Source of the DNA: Comamonadaceae bacterium ALPHA2B
GTDB taxonomy: Bacteria > Pseudomonadota > Gammaproteobacteria > Burkholderiales > Burkholderiaceae_C
Length of the DNA: 43,255 nt
Assembly: GCA_005503065.1 (NCBI GenBank)
Contig: SCOE01000045.1
Coordinates: 1-43,255, forward strand
Direction: 5' to 3'
The notes under the pieces were generated by a model, which was not told the DNA's origin, searched no databases, and saw nothing but the letters and a program-made list of their open reading frames with translations. Position numbers and translations under genes: made by a program. Shown here in pieces: positions 1 to 7,317 of the stretch. The stretch's first letter is position 1. Every line of letters starts with the position of its first letter.

Positions 1-2
1 GC

Positions 3-800
3 GCACCGCCGGCCCCTCCCCCACCGCCGCCCCCGCCGGGCTATGCCGACATCGCGGCCGCCTTCGACGGCGGCACCGTCGCCAGTGCGCGCCAGGCCCT
101 GGTGGGCAAGAGCTTCCAGCTCGACCTGCAGCGCCCGGCGGCGCGCAACGCGCCGCCCAGCAGCTGGGTGGCGAGCGAGGGCGATGCGGTGGGCTTCCGC
201 TGCCTGGTCGCCGCGCCCAACTTCCGCGGCGGCCCGGTGACGGCCGAGGTGCGTGCCGTGCGCGTGGCGGGCAAGCAGAAGACGGTGGACCTGGCCCGTT
301 GCGCCACCGCGGCGCCGCCCGCTGCCGCCGCAACCGCCGCGCCTGCGGCCGCACCTGCAGCCGCTGCGCCCGCCGCGGCGGCCGCCGCGGCGGCCGCCGG
401 CGCGGGCACGGTCGGCGCCGGCAAGCCCGGCATGGACGCGCGCGGCAACGTGGTCGACTCGTCCAAGGTCGAGGCCGGCAGCGGCCGCAGCGTGAAGGGC
501 CTGAACGGCTACGACGGCGAGATCACCGGCAACCCGGGCCCGGGCAGCAAGTTCGGCCAATTGCAGATCGGCATGTCGGCCTTCCAGGTCACCAGCCAGA
601 TCGGCCCGCCGAGCGACCAGGGCGCGTACATGACGGGCAAGGCGTGGATCCCCTTCTACTTCGGCGCCGACCGCCACCGCTTCGAGATGGTCTACAAGGG
701 CCAGGGCCGTCTGATCTTTGCCGGCGGCAGCGTGGGCGACTTCAGCAACGGCTACCTGATCTGGATCATCCACAACCCGAACGAGCCGGGCACGCGCTGA
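3..800 (+). CDS. Hypothetical protein with Pro/Ala-rich linkers and BamE-like C-terminus (5' partial)
   Basis: The reading frame is open to the left edge, so the true start lies outside the window; a GTG at 102 is in frame but the frame is clearly coding-like before it. About 265 residues are visible. They begin with a proline run, continue with a globular segment containing two cysteines, then an alanine-rich linker (about residues 100-135), and end in a compact domain. That last domain has the pattern F-G-Q-L-Q-I-G-M-S, then V-T-S-Q-I-G-P-P, then Y-K-G-Q-G-R-L-I-F, which resembles the SmpA/BamE fold (short helix pair then beta strands with a final glycine turn). The resemblance is by pattern only. 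No catalytic motif is seen. Only 13 bases separate its stop from the convergent VOC gene. Function unknown; an envelope role is a guess. Confidence 0.6.
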   Translation, partial: APPAPPPPPPPPGYADIAAAFDGGTVASARQALVGKSFQLDLQRPAARNAPPSSWVASEGDAVGFRCLVAAPNFRGGPVTAEVRAVRVAGKQKTVDLARCATAAPPAAAATAAPAAAPAAAAPAAAAAAAAAGAGTVGAGKPGMDARGNVVDSSKVEAGSGRSVKGLNGYDGEITGNPGPGSKFGQLQIGMSAFQVTSQIGPPSDQGAYMTGKAWIPFYFGADRHRFEMVYKGQGRLIFAGGSVGDFSNGYLIWIIHNPNEPGTR

Positions 801-813
801 AGAAGCTGCACGT

Positions 814-1242
814 TCAGGCGGCCGCATCCTCGGCCGCGTGGCAGCACACGCACAGCTTGTTGCCGTCGGGGTCGCGCACGTAGGCGCCGTAGTAGTTGGC
901 GTGGTAGTGCGGACGCGGCCCCGGCGGCCCGTCGCAGCGGGCGCCGAGCGACAGGGCCATCGCATGCACCGCGTCGACGGTGGCACGGTCGGGCGCGAGC
1001 AGCGCCACCATCTGGCCGTGGCCCGGCGTCGCGGGCTGGCCGTCGAAGGCGGTGCCCACGAGCAGCAGCGGCCGGTCCGCATCGGCAGCCTGCCAGCCGC
1101 ACCAGTGCTGCACCAGCGGCGGGCTCTCGCCGGCGCGCTCGACGAAGCGCAGGCGATGGCCCAGCCGCGCCATCAGGGGTTCGTAGAAGGCGAAGGCGCG
1201 GTCGAAGTCGGCGACGCCGATGAAGACATGGGACAGCAGCAT
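814..1242 (-). CDS. VOC-family (glyoxalase/bleomycin-resistance fold) protein
   Basis: A 142-residue protein of the usual single-subunit VOC size. It opens with the beta-strand pattern L-S-H-V-F-I-G-V-x-D-F-D-R-A-F-A-F-Y, which carries the first metal-ligand histidine and the helix typical of the family, and closes with the strand Y-G-A-Y-V-R-D-P-D-G-N-K-L, the hallmark end of the second beta-alpha-beta repeat. Members bind a divalent metal and act as lyases, dioxygenases or drug-binding proteins; the substrate cannot be read from sequence. The C-terminus is Cys/His-bearing (C-V-C-C-H). The gene stands alone, convergent with the upstream partial gene. A weak -10-like TAAGCT lies 6 bases before the ATG and no ribosome-binding site is evident. 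Confidence 0.8.
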   Translation of the reverse strand: MLLSHVFIGVADFDRAFAFYEPLMARLGHRLRFVERAGESPPLVQHWCGWQAADADRPLLLVGTAFDGQPATPGHGQMVALLAPDRATVDAVHAMALSLGARCDGPPGPRPHYHANYYGAYVRDPDGNKLCVCCHAAEDAAA

Positions 1243-1289
1243 GGCGCGAGCTTAGGCGCGCCGCCGGGGCATGCAAAGCCCCCGACAAC

Positions 1290-1359
1290 GCAAAGTGCAA
1301 TCGGGCTGCAGCCCACGCCAGCCGGGCGCTACGGCCGAAATCGTCACGTTCGTGACGAT
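1290..1359 (+). repeat. Dispersed palindromic repeat, copy R1
   Basis: About 70 bases between the VOC and SDR genes. It ends in a palindrome with 9-base arms ATCGTCACG and CGTGACGAT around TT (1340-1359). A clearly related element in opposite orientation lies at 43014-43086; the two share CAAAGTGCAATCG at one end, GCCAGCCGGGCG in the middle and the TCGTCAC/GTGACGA arms at the other end. Presence of two diverged copies in 43 kb suggests a dispersed family in this genome. Confidence 0.8.
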
Positions 1360-1399
1360 GCTCCGGGAGTGCACCGGATGTCGATCGACGCGGGCCGGC

Positions 1400-2167
1400 T
1401 CACATCCCTGTCATGCCGCCATCCACGGTATAGATGCTTCCCGTCACGTAAGACGCCTTGTCGGAAGCGAGGAACAGCACGATCTCCGCGACCTCCTCCG
1501 GCTCGGCGTAGCGCTTGAGGCCCACCAACGCCGCGAACTGCGCCCGGACGGCCTCGGTGTCCTCCGACAGGCCCGCCTCGATGCCGCGCATCATCCGCGT
1601 GTTGACCGGGCCGGGACACACCGCATTGACGCGCACGCCCGCATGCGCAGCCTCCTGCGCCGCCACGCGCGTCAGGCCGATGACGGCGTGCTTGGACGCC
1701 GTGTACACGCCCAGCGAGGGGAAACCGATCAGGCCGGCCATCGAGGAGGTATTGACGATCGCACCGCCTCGTTGCGCCAGCATGACGGCCAGGACATGCT
1801 TGATGCCGAAGAACGCGCCCTTGACGTTCACGTGAAGGATCGCATCCAGCGTGGCCGCGTCGGTGTCGACCAGCGAGCCTGGCTGGCCCTCGATGCCCGC
1901 GTTGTTGAAGAAGACGTCGATCCGGCCGAATGTGTCGAGCGTGGCCTGCACATAGCGCCGCACCGTGTCCTCCTGGCCGACATCGCCCGCCACGAGCACC
2001 GCGCGATCGGCGCTCAGTCCCAGTTCGGCGCGCAAGGCCTCGAGTGCATCCTGATGGATGTCCACCAGCACGAGGCTGGCACCCTGTTCGTGGAAGGCGC
2101 GTGCAGCCGCCTTGCCGATGCCGCCGGCGGCGCCGGTGATCAGCACGATCTTTCGCTTGAAGTCCAT
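1400..2167 (-). CDS. Short-chain dehydrogenase/reductase (SDR)
   Basis: A 255-residue classical SDR that should oxidise or reduce an alcohol/ketone with NAD(P). Visible motifs are the cofactor glycine pattern T-G-A-A-G-G-I-G (residues 11-18), N-N-A-G (88-91), the catalytic serine in N-T-S-S-M (139-143) and Y-T-A-S-K (155-159). The acidic residue D36 after the second beta strand (V-L-V-D) favours NAD over NADP by family rule. The C-terminus V-D-G-G-M-T-G-M is typical. It follows the NTF2-like gene by 25 bases on the same strand, so the two are probably one transcript; the adjacent divergent AraC-type gene is the likely regulator. Substrate unknown. Confidence 0.9.
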   Translation of the reverse strand: MDFKRKIVLITGAAGGIGKAAARAFHEQGASLVLVDIHQDALEALRAELGLSADRAVLVAGDVGQEDTVRRYVQATLDTFGRIDVFFNNAGIEGQPGSLVDTDAATLDAILHVNVKGAFFGIKHVLAVMLAQRGGAIVNTSSMAGLIGFPSLGVYTASKHAVIGLTRVAAQEAAHAGVRVNAVCPGPVNTRMMRGIEAGLSEDTEAVRAQFAALVGLKRYAEPEEVAEIVLFLASDKASYVTGSIYTVDGGMTGM

Positions 2168-2192
2168 GTCGGTTCCAGTCGGAAGGGAGGGT

Positions 2193-2615
2193 TCAGCCCT
2201 CGAGGTGGGTGAACTTGGCCTTCGCGAACACGTCGCGACGGCTGTACTTCCACGCTCCGTTCTCGCGCTCGAGCCAGTCGTCGTAGGTGCAGATGGTCCC
2301 TTCGAGCACGCCGTCCTTCTTGTAGAAGAACAGCAGGTAGCACTTCTGGCGCGCGGTGTCGCCGTCGAGGGTGATGATCTCGTTGGTCGTGAGGTGATGC
2401 ATCTGGCCGAAGGCGGCGTTGACCGTGAGGGCGAACTTCTTCAGCTGCTCGGTGCCCTTGGGCTTTTCGCCTTCGAGCAATGCATTGAACACGCCGTCGG
2501 CGGTGAAGCACGCGGCCCAGGCATCGGGTGCGCACTCGTCCACGGCAAAGTTGTATCGGGCATTCAGTTCCTTGATCTCCTGAATGGCTGCAGTTCGGGA
2601 TGAAGAGGCGGTCAA
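2193..2615 (-). CDS. NTF2-like / SnoaL-fold protein, TTG start
   Basis: A 140-residue protein of the nuclear-transport-factor-2-like superfamily (SnoaL type), whose members are small cone-shaped enzymes (cyclases, isomerases, dehydratases) or hydroxylase beta subunits. The pattern Y-N-F-A-V-D-E then A-W-A-A-C-F-T-A-D-G-V-F near the start, and M-H-H-L-T-T-N about residue 77, is typical. The start is chosen as TTG at 2615-2613 because an AGGAG (2627-2623) sits 7 bases upstream and the first in-frame ATG further down would remove the helix pair. A much longer upstream-open reading frame exists but runs through the divergent AraC gene and has no family resemblance. It is the first gene of a two-gene unit with the SDR. 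Substrate unknown. Confidence 0.8.
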   Translation of the reverse strand: MTASSSRTAAIQEIKELNARYNFAVDECAPDAWAACFTADGVFNALLEGEKPKGTEQLKKFALTVNAAFGQMHHLTTNEIITLDGDTARQKCYLLFFYKKDGVLEGTICTYDDWLERENGAWKYSRRDVFAKAKFTHLEG

Positions 2616-2816
2616 AGTCGTGCTCCTGGAGGAAAGGCGATCAACGGCAATCGCAGACACGAAGGTAGGGCGGGCACCCGGCAGCGTCTTGATCGCGCGT
2701 GCTCGGCAACTTGGCGATTCGTGCAGCCTTGCCTCGGCGGATGGCGAGCGCGTCGAGGCACGCTTTTTGCGGGACGTCGCGCCCCCGCCACCGACCAGCT
2801 TCATCAAGGTGCATCC

Positions 2817-3770
2817 ATGCAGAACTGGACAACCGACGCCGTCGCAGCCCGTGAGCAGTTCAGTTATTGGCGGGATGTGCTGTGCGAGGCCTTCGTTTCG
2901 CTGAATCCCGTCCGCATGGGAAGCAGGTCCGGCTTCCATGGAAGCGTGCGCTCGCGGGCGCTGGGCGCCACCACCCAGACGGTGATCTGCGCATCGCCCC
3001 AGCAGACCAATCGACGCCTGGAGGAAATTCGGCGCAACCCGGTCGAGTTCTGCTTCGCGAATTTCCAGCAGCAGGGGACCTGCCTGGTGCGCCAGGACGG
3101 ACGAGAGACGCTGGTGCAGCCCAACGACTTCTATGTCGTGGACACCACGCGCCCCTACTTCCTGGAATACGGCAGCAGCTGGCGCGTCCTGTCGTTTCGC
3201 GTACCGCGCCACCAGCTGAGTCGCCGCCTCGGTGAACTGCGGCATGCCACGGCCCGTCGCATCACCGGTGGGTCAGGCCTCGGCCTGGTGGCCACACAGT
3301 TCGCTCATTCGCTGGACACGCTGGACGAGACCGTGGCGCTCGATGCGCAGGAGGGACTCAGCCACGCGCTTGCCGATGTCCTGGCCGCTGCGCTCGGCGC
3401 GAACCACGCGGAGCATGATCCCGCGTCCCTGCGCAGTGCCGCGCGCCAGGCCATCGAGCGATACATCGACGAGCACCTGGCGGATCCGTCGCTCAGCCCC
3501 GAGGGCATCGCGGCGCGCTTCAGGATGTCCCGGCGATACGTCTATTCGCTCTTCGAAGCGCAGCCGCAATCGGTGGGCGGCGTCATCCGCGCCCGACGCC
3601 TCGAGCGCTGTGCGCGCGAACTGCTGCTTTCGGAGCGCCCCTCGGTGTTCGACATCGCGCTGAAATGGGGCTTCAACGACCCCGCTCACTTCTCCAGGTT
3701 GTTCAAGCGGCAGTACGGCGTGCCTCCACGCCTGTACGCCCGCAGTGCTTCGCACTCGGCGCACGCCTGA
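2817..3770 (+). CDS. AraC-family transcriptional regulator
   Basis: A 317-residue regulator. The N-terminal two-thirds match the AraC-binding-like ligand domain (W-R-D-V-L-C-E-A-F at residues 18-26; later L-V-Q-P-N-D-F-Y-V-V-D-T-T-R-P). The C-terminal 100 residues hold both helix-turn-helix motifs: I-A-A-R-F-R-M-S-R-R-Y-V-Y-S-L-F and I-A-L-K-W-G-F-N-D-P-A-H-F-S-R-L-F-K, the latter the AraC signature. ATG 2817 is preceded by AAGG 8 bases upstream. It is divergent from the NTF2-like/SDR pair across a 201-base gap and most likely activates that pair in response to an unknown effector. Regulators of this ligand-domain class often control catabolic genes for hydrophobic or aromatic compounds, which is family knowledge and not proof here. 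Confidence 0.9.
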   Translation: MQNWTTDAVAAREQFSYWRDVLCEAFVSLNPVRMGSRSGFHGSVRSRALGATTQTVICASPQQTNRRLEEIRRNPVEFCFANFQQQGTCLVRQDGRETLVQPNDFYVVDTTRPYFLEYGSSWRVLSFRVPRHQLSRRLGELRHATARRITGGSGLGLVATQFAHSLDTLDETVALDAQEGLSHALADVLAAALGANHAEHDPASLRSAARQAIERYIDEHLADPSLSPEGIAARFRMSRRYVYSLFEAQPQSVGGVIRARRLERCARELLLSERPSVFDIALKWGFNDPAHFSRLFKRQYGVPPRLYARSASHSAHA

Positions 3771-3852
3771 ACGCGCCGAGACGAAGCCGAACCTCAGGCC
3801 TGCGGCACCACCCCGAGGGGTCCCATGCGCCCCCGACGGGATGCGTGCGGCT

Positions 3853-5199
3853 TCAGCTGTCCAGGTCGGCGCCGTCGGCGCGCAGCTTCGCCTGCAGCGC
3901 GGGCACGTCGACGTCCGCAAAACAGCCGCTGCCCAGCGTCGCCGCCGCGGTGCCCGCGGCCTGGCCCATGACGAAGCAGCCGCCGCTGGCACGCGCCGCC
4001 GACTGCCCCTCGTGCGTCATCGACGCGCAGCGCCCGGCCACCAGCAGGTTGTCGACCGCCCGGGGCACCAGCATGCGCCAGGGCAGGTGGTTGTAGGCGT
4101 TGTCGGCATCGCGCGGGAAGGCCCATTCGATGCGGCCGTCGGCATGCATCTCCATCGGCCAGGCATTGTGGCCGATGACGTCGTCGAAGCTCGCGCTCGA
4201 GAGGATGTCTTCGCCCGCCAGCGCGTAGGCGCCTTCGATGCGGCGCGTTTCGCGCAGGCCCACCTGCGGCGCGATCTCGACGATGGCCGATTGCGCGAAA
4301 CCCGGCACCTCGGCCTTCAGGAAGCGGAAGTACTCGGCGATCTGGCGGCGGCCCTCGAGCTCGCCCTCGCTCAGCTCGCGGGCATCGACACCGTTCATCG
4401 CCTTGCCCTGCGCATTGCGGATCTGCGTGACGTTGGCGCGCCATTCACGCGGGTCGATGTTCGGCCGCAGGATCGCGCCCTCGCGCGGGAACCGGTAGGC
4501 GCCCGGCTTGGCGGCCTCGACCTCGGCCATGCGCTCGTTGATGGCCTTGAACTCGCCCACCGACGCGAGCGCCGGCTGTGCGTCGACCTGGCCGACGCGG
4601 AACATGGTGGTGGGGAACAGGCCGCTGCCGTGCCCGTCGCCGACCGCGAAGGGCACGCCGGCGAAGGCAGCCACGTCGGCGTCGCCGCTGGCATCGATCA
4701 CCGCATTGGCGCGGATCGCCTGGCGGCCGGACTTGGTCTCGACCACCAGCGCCTGCACGCGCGAGCCGTCCATCAGCACGGCCGCCGCCCAGGCGTGGAA
4801 GAGCAATTCGACGCCGGCAGCCGCCATGAGCTGGTCGGCGGCGATCTTGTAGACCGAGGTGTCGTACGAGCGCACGCGGATGCGCCCGCCCATGCCGTCC
4901 TGCGGCTTGTTCAGGCCGCCCAGCGCATCGATGCGCGCGAGCAGGTCGTCGGCCACGCCGTGCACCAGCTGCTGCATCTCGCCGCGGCGCTTGCCATACA
5001 GGCCCGCGAAGTTGGTGACGCCGCCGGCCGTGCCCATGCCGCCGAGGAAGCCGTAGCGCTCGACCAGCAGCGTGGGCGCGCCGTGCCTTGCCGCGCTGAC
5101 CGCCGCCGCGATGCCAGCCGGGCCGCCGCCCACCACGACGACGTCGTAGTCGCCGAACACCGGCAGCGCGCGTGCCGGTTCCTGAAGAACGGCGCTCAT
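3853..5199 (-). CDS. FAD-dependent oxidoreductase
   Basis: A 448-residue flavoprotein. The N-terminal Rossmann motif V-V-V-V-G-G-G-P-A-G-I-A-A-A (residues 20-33) binds FAD and is followed by an acidic L-L-V-E-R end of the second strand; G-F-L-G-G-M-G-T-A-G-G is a family marker of the FAD_oxidored group. A second flavin-binding stretch, D-N-L-L-V-A-G-R-C-A-S, occurs near residue 390. The ATG at 5199 overlaps the TGA of the upstream Bug gene (ATGA, 5199-5196), so translation is probably coupled, and this sets the start in spite of a longer open frame upstream. It is the last gene of the leftward operon starting at 8580. The reaction cannot be stated; the family oxidises diverse small molecules. 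Confidence 0.85.
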   Translation of the reverse strand: MSAVLQEPARALPVFGDYDVVVVGGGPAGIAAAVSAARHGAPTLLVERYGFLGGMGTAGGVTNFAGLYGKRRGEMQQLVHGVADDLLARIDALGGLNKPQDGMGGRIRVRSYDTSVYKIAADQLMAAAGVELLFHAWAAAVLMDGSRVQALVVETKSGRQAIRANAVIDASGDADVAAFAGVPFAVGDGHGSGLFPTTMFRVGQVDAQPALASVGEFKAINERMAEVEAAKPGAYRFPREGAILRPNIDPREWRANVTQIRNAQGKAMNGVDARELSEGELEGRRQIAEYFRFLKAEVPGFAQSAIVEIAPQVGLRETRRIEGAYALAGEDILSSASFDDVIGHNAWPMEMHADGRIEWAFPRDADNAYNHLPWRMLVPRAVDNLLVAGRCASMTHEGQSAARASGGCFVMGQAAGTAAATLGSGCFADVDVPALQAKLRADGADLDS

Positions 5200-6167
5200 T
5201 GGATCTTGATGCCGCGCGACTGGATGATCCGGGTCATGATCGCCGCCTCTTCCTGCACGCGCAGGCGCATGCCTTCGGGCGAGGTGCCCACGGGCTGCCA
5301 GCCGCGGTCGAACAGGGTCTGGCGCACGTCGGGCATCTTCATGACCTGGGCCACCGCCTCGGTGATGCGGGTGCGCGCGGCCGGCGACAGCTTGGCAGGC
5401 CCCAGCAACGCGGTCCACACCTCGAGGTTGGCGTCCTTCACGCCCAGGTCGGCCAGTGGCGCGTAGTCGGGCGCGAGCGTGCTGCGGCCGCTGGTCAGGC
5501 CGATGGCCTTGACCTTGCCGGCCTTGACCTGCGGGATCGCGATGCCCGGCGGCACCAGCGCCATCTGGATCTGGCCGCCGACCATGGCGGTCACCACCTG
5601 CGGGTTGCCGGCGTAGGGCACATGCTGGGCCTGCAGGCCCGGCAGCCGGCTCTTGATGAGCTCCATGCCCAGGTGGCCGACCGAGCCCACGCCGACGGAA
5701 CCGTAGTTCCACTTGTCGCCCGAGGCCTTGGCCGCATCGAGAAACGCCTTGCCCGAGGGCAGGTCGTTGGTCGCGATCAGGACCAGCGGCGCGGTGGCGA
5801 TCAGCGACAGGTAGCTGAAGTCCTTCGCCGGGTCGTAGGGCAGCGTGGGGTACAGCATCTTCGACGACGTGAGGTTGCCGTTGATGACCATGCCCAGCGT
5901 GTGATCGTCGGTGGCCTTGGCCACGGTGTCGGCCGCGATGTTGCCGGAGGCGCCCGGCTTGTTGTCGACCACCACCGGCTGGCCGAGCAGCTTGGCCAGC
6001 GGCTCGGCGATCGTGCGTGCCGCGATGTCGGGCGTCGAGCCGCCAGGGAAGCCGACCACCAGGCGGATCGGCTTGGTGGGCCAGGCGGACTGCGCCGACG
6101 CGGACCAGGGCAGGGCGACGGCGAGGCCGCAGGCGGCGGCGAGGAGCGCTCTCTTGGAATGCTGCAT
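5196..6167 (-). CDS. Bug-family (TctC) periplasmic solute-binding protein
   Basis: A 323-residue tripartite-tricarboxylate-transporter-type binding protein. A Sec signal peptide is visible (positive M-Q-H-S-K-R, hydrophobic core, A-S-A-Q cleavage region). The mature part starts W-P-T-K-P-I-R-L-V-V-G-F-P-G-G, the conserved first strand and anion-binding loop, and carries G-S-V-G-V-G-S-V-G-H-L and V-P-Y-A-G-N-P. Such proteins bind carboxylates or amides in the periplasm and usually deliver them to TctA/TctB, neither of which is in the window. ATG 6167 is preferred to an upstream in-frame start at 6233 because it begins a compact signal peptide. The operon context (monooxygenase, oxidoreductase) suggests an aromatic acid ligand; that is inference. 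Confidence 0.9.
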   Translation of the reverse strand: MQHSKRALLAAACGLAVALPWSASAQSAWPTKPIRLVVGFPGGSTPDIAARTIAEPLAKLLGQPVVVDNKPGASGNIAADTVAKATDDHTLGMVINGNLTSSKMLYPTLPYDPAKDFSYLSLIATAPLVLIATNDLPSGKAFLDAAKASGDKWNYGSVGVGSVGHLGMELIKSRLPGLQAQHVPYAGNPQVVTAMVGGQIQMALVPPGIAIPQVKAGKVKAIGLTSGRSTLAPDYAPLADLGVKDANLEVWTALLGPAKLSPAARTRITEAVAQVMKMPDVRQTLFDRGWQPVGTSPEGMRLRVQEEAAIMTRIIQSRGIKIQ

Positions 6168-6254
6168 GGAGTTCAGTGAAAGAAAAATGGGGGAGAAAAA
6201 ATGAAAAGCGAGCCGAAGGCTCGCGGGACGCAAGAAAGGCGCCGGGCCGGCGCG

Positions 6255-7250
6255 CTACTCGAGGCTGATGTTGCCACGCCTGACCAGTTCTCCGTAGGTC
6301 TTCGACTTGATCTCGGCCTGCCGCTCGATCTCTTCGGGCGACCAGGCCAGCGGTTCGAATGCGAAAGTATCGAATCGCGCGCGGATCTCGGGGTCGGCGA
6401 TGACCTTGGCCACATCGGCGTTGATCTTCGCCTTCACGGCCGCGGGCACGCCCTTGGGCGCGACCAGCGAGACGAAGGAGTTCACCTCCAGCCCCGGCGG
6501 GCCGCCGGATTCGGCCATGGTCGGCACGTCGGGCATCTGCGGCACGCGCTTAAGCGTGGCGACGGCGATGTACTTGAGCTTGCCGGCCTTGTAGATGCCC
6601 TGGCTCGACGGGATGCTGGCGAAGGCCCAGGGCACCTCGCCGGTGCCGACGTTCGAATACAGCTGCGACACCTCGCGGTAGGGCGCGTGGTTTTCCTGGA
6701 GACCGGCCAGCGCGTCGAGCTGCTGCCCACCCAGGTGGCCGGGACTGCCCACGCCCCAGGAACCGTAGGTGATCTGCCCGGGCTGCGCCTTCGCGTCGGC
6801 GATGAGGTCCTTCATGCTGTTCCACTTCGACTGGCTGCTCACGGCCACGAAGAAGGGCGTGCGAAAGAGCGAGGCGACCGGATCGAAGTGCTGCAGCGGC
6901 ACGAAGTTGCGCGACCTGTACAGGTGCGGCAGCGCGCCCAGGTGCTCGCTGTCCAGCTGCAGCAGCGTGTAGCCGTCGGCCGCCGCGCGCCGGGCCGCGT
7001 CGATGGCGATGAAGCCGCCGCCGCCCGGCTTGTTCTCGATCGTGACGCGCTGCATCCACAGCTTGCCCAGCTTGTCGCCCACCAGCCGCAGCACGGCGTC
7101 GGGCCCGCTGCCGGCGGCGAAGGGCGTGACGATGACGACCGGCTTGCCCGGGAAGTCCGTGGCCTGGGCGAAGGCGTGCGGCATGCCGGCGGCGGCCAGC
7201 AGGGCGACGCCGCCCGCGAGGGCGCGGCGGCGGGCAGGTGAGAAGGACAT
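6255..7250 (-). CDS. Bug-family (TctC) periplasmic solute-binding protein
   Basis: A 331-residue protein with a twin-arginine-like or Sec signal (P-A-R-R-R-A-L-A-G-G, then A-H-A-F-A-Q). The mature start D-F-P-G-K-P-V-V-I-V-T-P-F-A-A-G-S-G-P-D aligns with the Bug first strand and ligand loop, but the usual G-G before x-x-D is G-S here. Later family markers (A-A-D-G-Y-T-L-L, G-S-W-G-V-G-S-P-G-H-L, M-P-D-V-P-T-M-A-E-S-G) are intact. It is more divergent than the other six Bug proteins in the window. The ATG at 7250 has GGAG about 10 bases upstream. It sits second in the leftward operon, 67 bases after the monooxygenase gene and 87 bases before the next Bug gene. Confidence 0.88.
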   Translation of the reverse strand: MSFSPARRRALAGGVALLAAAGMPHAFAQATDFPGKPVVIVTPFAAGSGPDAVLRLVGDKLGKLWMQRVTIENKPGGGGFIAIDAARRAAADGYTLLQLDSEHLGALPHLYRSRNFVPLQHFDPVASLFRTPFFVAVSSQSKWNSMKDLIADAKAQPGQITYGSWGVGSPGHLGGQQLDALAGLQENHAPYREVSQLYSNVGTGEVPWAFASIPSSQGIYKAGKLKYIAVATLKRVPQMPDVPTMAESGGPPGLEVNSFVSLVAPKGVPAAVKAKINADVAKVIADPEIRARFDTFAFEPLAWSPEEIERQAEIKSKTYGELVRRGNISLE

Positions 7251-7317
7251 GGGAAGAAGTCTCCGTGGTGGTTCGGGAACGGCAACGAGGGACGGGAGCG
7301 CCATGCCGGCGCCGGCC

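Noticed and set aside
3745-5466. Plus-strand open frame of 573 codons opposite the FAD oxidoreductase
   Set aside because: Antisense shadow; the minus-strand frame has the FAD motif and couples to the Bug gene.
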